A stretch of 8,241 bases of DNA from Phycisphaerales bacterium UBA1845 (GCA_002338715.1 DDIR01000049.1:121409-129649), one strand, 5' to 3'. Counted from the first letter of the stretch, positions 1 to 7,101 are shown. Numbers and translations are program-made. Notes: generated by a model from the letters alone, not told the origin.

Positions 1-837
1 GATGCTGCCGTTGTGGCAGTTGAGGCAGTTGTCTTCTTCACGACGGAAACGCAGCAGACGCTCCGGTTCGGTCGCGGAGTGAATCTTGTGGCAGTTCGTG
101 CAGGCGTTGTCCGCGACCGTGTGGTAGGGGAGTTTTTCACGCGGATCGACGCTTCGACCGCTCACCGTCTTGGGGCTCAGCGCGTGGCTGCTCGACTCCC
201 AACCGTTCAAATCATGGCACGACAGGCAGATCGCCGAGCGCCGGTCGGGAATCCGCAAAAAGTCGCCGAGGCTGTTGTCATGCGGATCGTGACAGGTTGT
301 GCAATGAACTTCGTTGTGGACGCCCATCGGCAGTTCCTTGCTGATGAGGTCGGGGTTACGCAGTTGGCCATCCTTGTTGAACAGCGCCCGATCGAATCGA
401 AATCCGATGGGGTGATCGTCGGAAAGATCCTGGGTGAGGTCGGCTGGTCCGGGTGGAATAGTGCGACGACTCATGACGATTGGTTCGTTGGCGGGGCGGC
501 TGGCCACCAGTCCGAGCGCGAGCGCCCCATCGTGACAGCTCAGGCACATTTTCGACGGACCGCTGGGTTGATCGATGCGGGCGTCGGTGGTGCTGCTTCG
601 GTAGATGCGATAGTGGGTGGGCGGCATCTCGCGATTCCACAGCGGGGTTTGTCCGGTCGCGTTGTGCGGCGCGTGGCAGAAGATGCAGACCTGTTCTTCA
701 AACAGGGCATGCGCATCGCCCGGACCGCTGACGCTGAGGTCGTGCGGCGAACCCACCACGCTTTTTTGCGCGAACGCCGGCTGGGCCCATGCGAGCAAAC
801 CTGCGACGATCAGAATGTGGCTGATACGTTTTTTCAT
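1..837 (-). CDS. Secreted multiheme c-type cytochrome with paired CXXCH motifs (3' end outside window)
   Basis: Open for 279 codons from an ATG at 837 to the left edge with no stop, so the C-terminus is missing. Residues 1-23 (n-region MKKR, hydrophobic core, ending AFA) form a classical Sec signal peptide with cleavage predicted before Gln24; there is no lipobox, so the mature protein should be soluble in the periplasm or exported. Six heme motifs are visible: CIFCH 51, CLSCH 98, CTTCH 179, CLSCH 204, CTNCH 246, CLNCH 271. The context CHAPHN...PLWNR after heme 1, CHDG after heme 2, DDHPIGF near 140 and CHDPHDN after heme 3 are hallmarks, as I know them, of the doubled-CXXCH cytochrome family common in Geobacter-like bacteria. 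The start codon shares one base with the stop of the upstream NHL gene (TGATG), so translation is probably coupled. Inferred role: electron carrier on the periplasmic or outer face of the adjacent barrel. The total heme number cannot be known from this window. Confidence 0.93.
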   Translation of the reverse strand, partial: MKKRISHILIVAGLLAWAQPAFAQKSVVGSPHDLSVSGPGDAHALFEEQVCIFCHAPHNATGQTPLWNREMPPTHYRIYRSSTTDARIDQPSGPSKMCLSCHDGALALGLVASRPANEPIVMSRRTIPPGPADLTQDLSDDHPIGFRFDRALFNKDGQLRNPDLISKELPMGVHNEVHCTTCHDPHDNSLGDFLRIPDRRSAICLSCHDLNGWESSSHALSPKTVSGRSVDPREKLPYHTVADNACTNCHKIHSATEPERLLRFRREEDNCLNCHNGSI

Positions 838-1889
838 CAGAGCAATTGAAACACCTGCACGCGTCGATTGTAACTGTCGGTCACCCATAGTCTCTGCATT
901 TGATCGATGAACACGCCTGCGGGCAACCAAAACTCGCCAACACCGGTTCCTTCTTCGCCAAACGCCATCAACAACTCGCCCTGCGCGCTGAACGCCTGCA
1001 CATTTTCAAAGTGCGCGTCCGCCACCCAGATGTTACCCGATGCGTCGTAGGCGACACCCTTGGGCAAAGCCAAATCGCCCGCCGCATCGCCCTTGCGCCC
1101 AAACATGCCCTTGGGCGAACCATCGAGCGAAAACTGCTGCACGCGAAAGTTCAGCGAATCGGCGACGGCCAACGTGTCGTTCGCACCCACCGCGATGTGC
1201 GACGGATAATTCAACTGACCCGGTCCCGCACCCGGTGAGCCGAATTCGCGGGCGACGTTACCGCTTCGATCGAACGCGACCACCTTGTGGGCGGCAGAGT
1301 CCACCACATAGCACAGTTGATTCGCGGCGCAATACGCCAGCGATGCCGGACGCTTTAATTTCCCTTCGCCGATGACGCGACCACCGACCGCCTCTTTGGT
1401 CATCGCACCGTTGATGATCGCGACGGCTCCGAGTTTGCTGTCGGCGATCCACAGGTCATCACCGACCCAGGTCACAGCCACCGGTGATTCGAGTCGTCCG
1501 CTTTCCGACCAGCGATCGACGCGGCGATATTTTTTCGCCACGAGGTCGAACACGTGGATGCTGTGGTCATTGACGTCAGCCACCGCGACCTTCGATCCAT
1601 CGCCGCTGACGCAGACGCCCATCGGCGTGACCATCTTAACCGGAGGCGTCGGCCCGTGAACCAACTCGGTCCAAAACGCTTTTGATGCGTCGTGTCCGAA
1701 GTCGTCTTCACCGGTGAGCACGCCGAGATAACGCACGTGCGATTTCGCCGGATATTTCGGCCAAGCCGCTCCAGAAACCCCACCGGCCAGCGGATCAAGC
1801 GTCTGATGCGAGCAGGCGCCAACCCATGGCATTGTCGCCAGGGCCGCACAACACATCGTAAGCTGCGATGTTCTCACCGCTCGAATCAT
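837..1889 (-). CDS. Six-bladed NHL beta-propeller lipoprotein
   Basis: 350 residues. The signal peptide ends in a lipobox VGAC with Cys26 as the predicted lipidated residue. After a spacer of about 55 residues come six NHL-type repeats, each starting with a proline and running through a V/I-A-D or V-T-D core to a V-x-x-F strand: roughly 89-116, 136-160, 181-208, 229-256, 276-304 and 323-348. The last is the clearest (LPAGVFIDQ...LWVTDSYNRRVQVF). Six repeats make one complete propeller with nothing left over. There is no CXXCH motif; Cys187 and Cys193 in blade 3 could form a disulfide. NHL propellers are generally protein-binding scaffolds, and NHL genes recur beside multiheme cytochrome clusters. 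I infer a membrane-anchored assembly or docking factor for the barrel-cytochrome complex; no enzyme activity is indicated. The ATG overlaps the barrel gene stop as ATGA, preceded by a G-run (about 1895-1900) that may serve as ribosome site. An NHL-fold enzyme is a less likely alternative. Confidence 0.93.
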   Translation of the reverse strand: MIRAVRTSQLTMCCAALATMPWVGACSHQTLDPLAGGVSGAAWPKYPAKSHVRYLGVLTGEDDFGHDASKAFWTELVHGPTPPVKMVTPMGVCVSGDGSKVAVADVNDHSIHVFDLVAKKYRRVDRWSESGRLESPVAVTWVGDDLWIADSKLGAVAIINGAMTKEAVGGRVIGEGKLKRPASLAYCAANQLCYVVDSAAHKVVAFDRSGNVAREFGSPGAGPGQLNYPSHIAVGANDTLAVADSLNFRVQQFSLDGSPKGMFGRKGDAAGDLALPKGVAYDASGNIWVADAHFENVQAFSAQGELLMAFGEEGTGVGEFWLPAGVFIDQMQRLWVTDSYNRRVQVFQLL

Positions 1890-4147
1890 CGAACCCCCCG
1901 GCGATTCGAGAACAGATGGCCAAGGTCACGCCGCACCCGCACAAACACGCCCAATCCTTCGTCCATGTTGCGATCGATTTCGAGAAGATCGTACTCGACG
2001 ACCAGTTCGAGCGACAGGTAGTTGCGGGTATACGCGAGGGCCATCTCTAGATCGACGCCATCGGTGATGCCGTCCACCGAATCGTCTTCGCGGTGGTAGA
2101 CGGCTGTCGTGTTGAGCGAGGTGTACGGATTCAACTGCCAACGATCGGTCACGCCCAGATCAAGCCACCAGACTTGTCGCTTGTCGACGCCGCCTTCGAA
2201 GCGGTAGTACGAAAGCTCGCCGGTCAGGTCCAGCGTGTGTTCGGCGCTGCGAAGCGCGTTCCATCGACCGGTGAGGTGCATCGAATCGTAGGGTTCGATC
2301 GTGTCGTCGAAGATTTCCAGTTCGGTGCCCATCCCCCAGCGATCTTTTTCGTAACGCACACCGATGCGATGGCGGTGCATGTTGTCGCGGAGCAGGGGGA
2401 TGTCGTCGTTGCCGTTGGCGTCCTGCGTGCGACTTTCGAAGTAGTAGTAGGGGGTCCATCCGGAATTGAACGGATGCTCGATGAGCAGGTCGGCGCGGTA
2501 CGTGTCGATCTTGGCGCTCGTCGAAATGCGATAGCTGTAGTCGACGTAGACGATGTCGCCTTGATTGATGCGCCCGTCCTGAATGCGGCGGATCAGCACG
2601 CGGCCACCCAGCAGCACGAGGTTATAGTCGCGACCCAGAATGTAGAGGCGCGTCCGCGTCAGGTCGTGGACGATCACGCTGCCGAGATCGACCGGTCCCT
2701 GTCGAAGAACCACCGGGCGGACGTCGTCGAGGGCGTGGGCTTCGTCGCGTACGATGCGCCGGCCCGAACCGCTGGAACTGCGGGATTGATCGTACCCAAC
2801 GTTGAGGTTGACGGTCAGCTCGCCGTAATCGTTGGGCTTGCGATAGGCCACGTCAAACGCGGCGCCGTATTGATCGGTTTCAACGTCGGCATCGACGGCT
2901 TCGTTGAGATAAAAACCGTCGAGGGTGATCCGCAAGTCCTTGGTCGGTTGATACATCGCCTCGAAATCGAATTTGTTGAGATCGACGCGGAGGGCGTATT
3001 GATCGTAGCGGTAGAAGCCGTATCGATAGGTCGTGCGGAACTTGTCGTTGTGCTTCAAAGTCAGGCGGGTGAAGGCTTCGAATTCATCGCGGGCGAGCGA
3101 ACCGGCTTCTGTGTTGAGACGCAGAAACGTATCCCACACGTGTTTCTTGTCGGGCCCGAAGGCGAGTTCGTGCTCCAACCGAAACTCGTCGCGAATGACG
3201 TCGAAGTTGTAGTTGCTGCCCTGGTAAGTGTTTTGTTGGTCTTCGTGTTCGTACCGCAAACGCAGGCGATGTCCGTCGGCGATGTTCCAGGTGGTGTCGG
3301 TGTAGAACCTGCGGGTGGTGAGTTCTTCGTCGTCCTCGAGGCGCTGGTTACCGGTGCGCTCCACGTCGCTGAACGCGAATCCGACTTCGGTTGTAACCGG
3401 ACCGGTCAGCGCCAACACCGAAACGCCCGATTCGGTGCGCCGTTCGCGCAGGCTCGATAGAAATCGCCGCACGATTCGATCGTTGCTTCGCCGCACATAT
3501 GCGTTCATCGAGACCGGTTTCGATTTGAGGACATCCATCGAAATGTCGAACTCGGTCAGGATGCCCGAATCGGTGTCGTCGTTCTCAAAACCGTAGAGTT
3601 CTTCGCGGAAACTGCCTTGCCGCAATCCGATCGAAAAGTCAGCCGACCAGTCGATCAGGTTTGGGTCGATGATGTCACCGGTCATGCTCAACCCGAATCG
3701 TTCGGTGAAGCGCAGATCGCGGTTGCGTTGTTTGGTGTTGCTGAATGCTCTGTTGAACAGCGGCAGACCTGATACGCTTGAACCGAGACGCGACGAGTTG
3801 ACCGTGCGCCACTGCGTGTCGGATTCAAATTCAAGATACGCTGCGTTGAAATTCAGATGAAACCACCCGGGTTTGATGCGCGAAGGCGTTTCGAATTCGC
3901 CTGAGTCGCGCTCGTCAGATTCTCTTTCTTCTGTGTCCGCGGGTTGTGCGGGGGGTTCATCTGAATTCGTCGGCGGAATTTCGGGGTCGCCGGCTGGTGC
4001 GTCGTTGGATTGGGTTTCAACGGGTTGCGTTTCGGCGACTTGGGGGACGACCTCAGGTGTAGCCGGTTCGTCAGCGAGTGCGCGACTGGAAGCGCAAAGA
4101 GCCACGAGCACGCAGACCACACGGGTCACGCACACTCGTAAACGCAT
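1886..4147 (-). CDS. Outer-membrane beta-barrel protein with inserted beta-rich domain, putative electron-conduit porin
   Basis: 753 residues from the chosen ATG. Residues 1-25 form a Sec signal peptide (MRLRVCV... ending ALA, then DE). Residues 26-88 are a low-complexity Pro/Glu/Asp/Thr linker, probably disordered. From about residue 93 to the end, short stretches alternate polar and hydrophobic/aromatic residues and end in Tyr/Arg-rich turns, as in outer-membrane barrels of 20 or more strands. Residues 464-540 break this pattern with a compact segment (VIVHDLTRTRLYILGRDY..., RVLIRRIQDGRINQGDIVYVDYSYR-like) that looks like a small beta-sandwich inserted between strands. There is no CXXCH, so it is not itself a cytochrome. 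Its place between cytochrome genes suggests the sheath of a porin-cytochrome conduit, analogous to MtrB but not recognisably homologous. In-frame alternative starts are GTG 4186 and ATG 4180; I preferred 4147 for the cleaner signal peptide, although none has a good Shine-Dalgarno. It lies 48 bases after the octaheme gene stop and overlaps the NHL gene by 4 bases. Confidence 0.88.
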   Translation of the reverse strand: MRLRVCVTRVVCVLVALCASSRALADEPATPEVVPQVAETQPVETQSNDAPAGDPEIPPTNSDEPPAQPADTEERESDERDSGEFETPSRIKPGWFHLNFNAAYLEFESDTQWRTVNSSRLGSSVSGLPLFNRAFSNTKQRNRDLRFTERFGLSMTGDIIDPNLIDWSADFSIGLRQGSFREELYGFENDDTDSGILTEFDISMDVLKSKPVSMNAYVRRSNDRIVRRFLSSLRERRTESGVSVLALTGPVTTEVGFAFSDVERTGNQRLEDDEELTTRRFYTDTTWNIADGHRLRLRYEHEDQQNTYQGSNYNFDVIRDEFRLEHELAFGPDKKHVWDTFLRLNTEAGSLARDEFEAFTRLTLKHNDKFRTTYRYGFYRYDQYALRVDLNKFDFEAMYQPTKDLRITLDGFYLNEAVDADVETDQYGAAFDVAYRKPNDYGELTVNLNVGYDQSRSSSGSGRRIVRDEAHALDDVRPVVLRQGPVDLGSVIVHDLTRTRLYILGRDYNLVLLGGRVLIRRIQDGRINQGDIVYVDYSYRISTSAKIDTYRADLLIEHPFNSGWTPYYYFESRTQDANGNDDIPLLRDNMHRHRIGVRYEKDRWGMGTELEIFDDTIEPYDSMHLTGRWNALRSAEHTLDLTGELSYYRFEGGVDKRQVWWLDLGVTDRWQLNPYTSLNTTAVYHREDDSVDGITDGVDLEMALAYTRNYLSLELVVEYDLLEIDRNMDEGLGVFVRVRRDLGHLFSNRRGVR

Positions 4148-4195
4148 CCATTCGTTCGGCGCCGCGCCGCCCAATGCCATCACCACGCTCTAAGG

Positions 4196-5449
4196 CTAGA
4201 AGTCATGAATTCCCGGAGCCACGCCACCCGCTGACTCATCCGTTAACCTGAAGGCGTTGCCCTGATCGTTGTGGCAGCGCAGGCACACAAAGTCCAGCGT
4301 GATTCCGCTCATCCTGCCATTTTCATCGAGCGCGACACGGCTGCCATCTTGAGTCAAAAGTGCGTCGAGATGCCCAGATTCCACGTCGATCTTAAACACG
4401 TGCGTGCGCACATCGCCGATTTTCGCCCCGAATCCTCCGGTGACACTGTCGTCAGCCGAAAGATTGTTTCGCGAGGCATAGGGCATGTGGCAGCTTTCGC
4501 AGTTCATGAATTCGACGTAGTCACCCTGCACGTAAACTTTGTCCAAATGACGGGCCATGTTGGAATCAACGTGACACGTTGTGCATCCGTTGCGAATTCC
4601 GCGATCGCGATCTTGAATCGATGAGACGTGCGGATCATGGCAGACCGTGCATCCGAAATTCGAATGCGGGCTTGCTTTCAGTTCCGACGCCTGCTGATAC
4701 GCCGCGATGAATCCGTCGATCACTTCGATTGTGTCTGATCCAACATCCCGAGCGTGACATTCCGCACATGCCGACGCCGAGGCGTCGACGTTTAGCACGA
4801 CGGTCTGCGGGCTACCGACATGGGCGCTTCCCGGTCCGTGACACGCTTCGCAGTGCACGCCTGGTTCCGCCCACGTTCCACCGATGCCCGCACGATTTTC
4901 CTGGCGCCTCCCGCCGTTGTCGTCAAACGACTCTGATCCGGTGGCATGGCAGCGGAAGCAGTTGTAGGCAAATGGCGTTCCACCAAAATCCGCGCCGGCA
5001 GTGACGTTAAATCCGGTTGAGTTTGCGGCTTGTATCCGTCCGACGCTGGAAGCCACCCGTTGGGCGGTGTCTTCGACGGTTAATAGAAATCCATCGTTGT
5101 CGAGGAAGTTCGCCGACGTCGAATAGCCGCCGACAACCCATGAGACATCCGACCATTGCAAACCCGGTGGGGGATTGGGCACGCCGTCCCCGGTCGCGGT
5201 TTCAGGGAATTCGGGCGACTTGCCCGAGATGCTCGTCAGCGCCTGGGCGTGGCCATGATGCTGGTGCGACTCGCTCAACCCGGGATGACACGCAAGGCAT
5301 GCCGCCGACCCGATGTATTTGGGTTCGTTGTTGTTTCCCCCATCGGGTGGATCGGGCGTGGTGTCGATCGGTACGCAGCCGACCAGCGCCGTGCAACCCA
5401 GTGCGGCGATGGTTTGGACGAATCGTCGATGCAATTGAAAGGTTCGCAT
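4196..5449 (-). CDS. Octaheme c-type cytochrome lipoprotein
   Basis: 417 residues from the ATG at 5449. The signal peptide ends in a good lipobox, LVGC with Cys25, followed by a Pro/Asp/Asn-rich tether. Eight heme motifs: CLACH 51, CFRCH 164, CEACH 200, CAECH 228, CTVCH 267, CTTCH 289, CESCH 317, CLRCH 389. Between hemes 1 and 2 is a heme-free segment of about 108 residues with WSDVSWVVGGY...FLDNDGF, and heme 3 is followed by GPGSAH. I recognise this layout from uncharacterised multiheme cytochromes of metal-reducing bacteria but know no biochemical function. Many extra His residues (62-67, 210, 262, 274, 301, 350) could supply distal ligands for bis-His hemes. The frame is open up to an ATG at 5578, but those 43 extra codons would bury the signal peptide and start inside a hairpin arm, so I reject them. 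The true start has only a weak ribosome site. It heads a run with the barrel, NHL and hexaheme genes, and is a paralogue of the gene at 5690-6979. Confidence 0.94.
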   Translation of the reverse strand: MRTFQLHRRFVQTIAALGCTALVGCVPIDTTPDPPDGGNNNEPKYIGSAACLACHPGLSESHQHHGHAQALTSISGKSPEFPETATGDGVPNPPPGLQWSDVSWVVGGYSTSANFLDNDGFLLTVEDTAQRVASSVGRIQAANSTGFNVTAGADFGGTPFAYNCFRCHATGSESFDDNGGRRQENRAGIGGTWAEPGVHCEACHGPGSAHVGSPQTVVLNVDASASACAECHARDVGSDTIEVIDGFIAAYQQASELKASPHSNFGCTVCHDPHVSSIQDRDRGIRNGCTTCHVDSNMARHLDKVYVQGDYVEFMNCESCHMPYASRNNLSADDSVTGGFGAKIGDVRTHVFKIDVESGHLDALLTQDGSRVALDENGRMSGITLDFVCLRCHNDQGNAFRLTDESAGGVAPGIHDF

Positions 5450-5569
5450 GAAACTGCCACTGTATCTTTGGGCGCACTTTCGGGTCGTCCACGTCAGCCG
5501 ACCTTCGGTGCAAGACCTAGCAAGATGCGTGCCGGTGAACCGACATCTGTCATTTATGCGCGATGGATA

Positions 5570-5624
5570 TACAAACATGGGTCGTCAGCCGCCCGAATAG
5601 CGACTTTTCGACCCCGTGTTTGTA
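5570..5624 (-). repeat. Long imperfect inverted repeat, potential extended RNA hairpin between the two cytochrome paralogues
   Basis: On the minus strand the arm TACAAACACGGGGTCG (5624-5609) pairs with CGACCCATGTTTGTA (5584-5570): 8 pairs, a small asymmetric bulge, then 6 pairs. The 24-base interior can pair further: AGTCGC (5605-5600) with GCGGCT (5592-5587), including one G-U pair, leaves a 7-base loop. The whole 55 bases can therefore fold into one rod. It lies 65 bases after the stop of the heptaheme gene and 120 bases before the start of the octaheme gene. No T-tract follows on either strand, so it is not a classical intrinsic terminator. Possible roles are mRNA end stabilisation or processing, a leader structure, or a protein-binding dyad. 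The fold is directly visible; the role is inference. Confidence 0.6.
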
Positions 5625-5689
5625 CGCCAAAATGCACTGCGCGTAAACGAATTAAACGGTTGAGATCACAAAGTTTGTCGGGTGTTGGG

Positions 5690-6979
5690 CTATGGCCCAT
5701 CGGGGTGCATCGTCGCGGTCACCGCCGACGCCGACGTCACCGTCAATTCGAAGGCATTTCCCACACCGTTGTGGCATCGCAGGCAGACGAAGTCCAGCGT
5801 CACCGCCGCTCGCCCGTTTGCATCTTTGGCGACCTCGGTCATGTCCTCGTTGAACATGGCTGTGAAGTCGGTATTGCTTGGGTTAATTCTGAAAATATGG
5901 GTCCGCGTGTCGCCCACCCGCGCGACCGATCCGACCGTATCCACGGCACCTTGGCTACCGCTTCGTGCTGCAAAGGACATGTGGCACGATTCGCAGGAAA
6001 GCTGCTCCACATAGTCGCCGCGAACGAAGGTCAGTCCCTGGTGACGGGCCATGTCTTGGGTTGGATGGCAATCCTGACACGTCTTTCTCAGGGCATTCTC
6101 TCGATCGTAGGTCACCGACTTGTGCGGATCGTGGCAAGTCAGGCAACTCAGTGCTGCGTGCGCACCGCTCGCGAGCAATTCGGGATACTGTGCATATGGC
6201 TTGATGAAACCGTCTACCGCTTCGATCGCGCTGCCATCGGAGTCGAAGGGTTGGCTGTGACACTCGCCGCAGAACTTGGCACTGGTGTCGACGAATGCGT
6301 TGCGGGCTGGCGGATTGGGTACGTGCTTCGATCCCGGACCGTGACATGCTTCGCATTGGACGCCCGCTTCTTCCCACGTACCCGCAAAGCCGGGTCGGTT
6401 TTCCTGAAACATCGGATTATCTGCGTCGAACGGTTGCGGGCCCGTCGTGTGACGAACAAAGCTTTCGTAGTCGTAGGGCTTGGGCGTGGTGCGCCCGCTT
6501 TCGTATTCAACGAAACCGGCTTCGGTGCCATTCGGCGGAAATTCCAGATTCCACTGTGTTTCCAAGCCATTCGTGCCGGTGACGTAAACGAAACCATCCA
6601 GATCGATGAACTGGGCGCTCTTGGTGTAGCCGTCAATCACGTACGACACCTGCGACCAATCGACGCCATCGGGCGGATTGGGGACGCCGGCGCGGTCGGC
6701 TTCTTCGGGAAACTCGGGCGGACCACCTTCGACGCGGTTGAGCTGAAACGCGTGAGCGTGAATCGAATGTTCAGCCGCGATACCGGGATGGCACGCACCG
6801 CAGGCGTCGGCTCCGAGAAACGACGCATTGTTGTTGGTGCGGTCGGTCGTGTTGTTGTAGACAGGATCGTTCCCGTTGCCCGGCGGCATGTCTGTAGGAA
6901 CTTCGCAACCCGGTGTCGCAATGAAAACCGGCGCGGCACAAGCCAACATGAGAACCGTCCAGATTTTGGCGCGGGACAT
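5690..6979 (-). CDS. Heptaheme c-type cytochrome lipoprotein, paralogue of the octaheme gene with one heme site lost
   Basis: 429 residues from the ATG at 6979, supported by an AGGAGG ribosome site 6 bases upstream. The signal peptide ends TPGC with Cys25, a less canonical lipobox than in its paralogue but in the same place, followed by an Asn/Asp/Thr-rich tether. Seven intact motifs: CGACH 60, CEACH 209, CGECH 237, CLTCH 279, CQDCH 301, CESCH 329, CLRCH 399. It aligns along its whole length with the octaheme protein (shared PEFPE, GVPNPP, the WSxVSxV...GY segment, QENR, GTW, VxCEACHGPGS, CHDPH, GDYVE, CESCHM, GDxRTH, LDFVCLRCHN). Where the paralogue has CFRCH, this protein has SFVRH at 173-177: both cysteines are gone and the histidine is kept. 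That leaves about 145 residues without heme between motifs 1 and 2. Inferred location: outer membrane or surface, lipid-anchored electron carrier. An in-frame extension to 7057 is rejected because it lacks a ribosome site and crosses the terminator. Confidence 0.95.
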   Translation of the reverse strand: MSRAKIWTVLMLACAAPVFIATPGCEVPTDMPPGNGNDPVYNNTTDRTNNNASFLGADACGACHPGIAAEHSIHAHAFQLNRVEGGPPEFPEEADRAGVPNPPDGVDWSQVSYVIDGYTKSAQFIDLDGFVYVTGTNGLETQWNLEFPPNGTEAGFVEYESGRTTPKPYDYESFVRHTTGPQPFDADNPMFQENRPGFAGTWEEAGVQCEACHGPGSKHVPNPPARNAFVDTSAKFCGECHSQPFDSDGSAIEAVDGFIKPYAQYPELLASGAHAALSCLTCHDPHKSVTYDRENALRKTCQDCHPTQDMARHQGLTFVRGDYVEQLSCESCHMSFAARSGSQGAVDTVGSVARVGDTRTHIFRINPSNTDFTAMFNEDMTEVAKDANGRAAVTLDFVCLRCHNGVGNAFELTVTSASAVTATMHPDGP

Positions 6980-6985
6980 ATTCTG

Positions 6986-6991
6986 CCTCCT
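6986..6991 (-). promoter_or_regulatory. Strong Shine-Dalgarno AGGAGG for the heptaheme gene
   Basis: AGGAGG on the minus strand, 6 bases before the ATG at 6979. It is the only near-perfect ribosome site in the window; the other visible starts have weak sites or are coupled by overlap. It fixes the start of the heptaheme gene and suggests this cytochrome is translated most strongly. Confidence 0.85.
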
Positions 6992-7021
6992 GCGTTTTGG
7001 GAAAGTAAATGTACAGGAATG

Positions 7022-7049
7022 ATTATGGCAGAAAAAAGAACACGGTCCA
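7022..7049 (-). promoter_or_regulatory. Candidate promoter with extended -10 for the heptaheme gene
   Basis: On the minus strand, TGC followed directly by CATAAT (7027-7022) resembles an extended -10 element. TGGACC (7049-7044), 16 bases upstream, matches 4 of 6 bases of the sigma70 -35 consensus. Transcription would begin near 7015, giving a leader of about 36 bases that includes the AGGAGG site. The -35 lies inside the terminator stem of the preceding gene. The sigma70 consensus is assumed for an unidentified organism, so this is tentative. Confidence 0.35.
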
Positions 7050-7078
7050 GCCCGCATGGTTAGCCGGCTGGACCGTGT
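7031..7078 (-). terminator. Intrinsic (Rho-independent) terminator after the upstream multiheme cytochrome
   Basis: On the minus strand ACACGGTCCAGCC (7078-7066) and GGCTGGACCGTGT (7052-7040) form a perfect 13-pair GC-rich stem with a 13-base loop, followed at once by TCTTTTTTC (7039-7031). It lies 23 bases after the TAA of the gene ending at 7102. It separates that gene from the heptaheme gene, so the two are probably different transcription units or are joined only by read-through. On the plus strand an A-run precedes the stem and no T-run follows it, so it acts in one direction. Confidence 0.9.
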
Positions 7079-7101
7079 ATGAGTGACTCTGGATTTGAAG
7101 C

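Noticed and set aside
13..849. A 278-codon open frame on the plus strand at the left edge
   Set aside because: It is antisense to the hexaheme cytochrome frame, which has six CXXCH motifs and a signal peptide.
2093..3460. A 455-codon open frame on the plus strand within the barrel gene
   Set aside because: Val/Ala/Glu-rich translation without signal peptide or motif, antisense to a barrel frame with clear strand periodicity. It is a codon-usage shadow.
5447..5578. Start of the octaheme cytochrome at the ATG at 5578
   Set aside because: The extra 43 residues would precede a complete lipoprotein signal peptide, and this ATG sits in a hairpin arm. The ATG at 5449 places the signal peptide correctly.
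5651..5681. Possible promoter CCGACA - 19 bases - TTTAAT upstream of the octaheme gene
   Set aside because: The spacing is too long and the match is weak. It is no better than expected by chance in an AT-richer gap.
5156..7063. A 635-codon open frame on the plus strand
   Set aside because: It lies antisense to two cytochrome genes with intact CXXCH motifs, signal peptides and a terminator. Its translation has no family features and runs across gene boundaries; long antisense frames are expected in GC-rich DNA.
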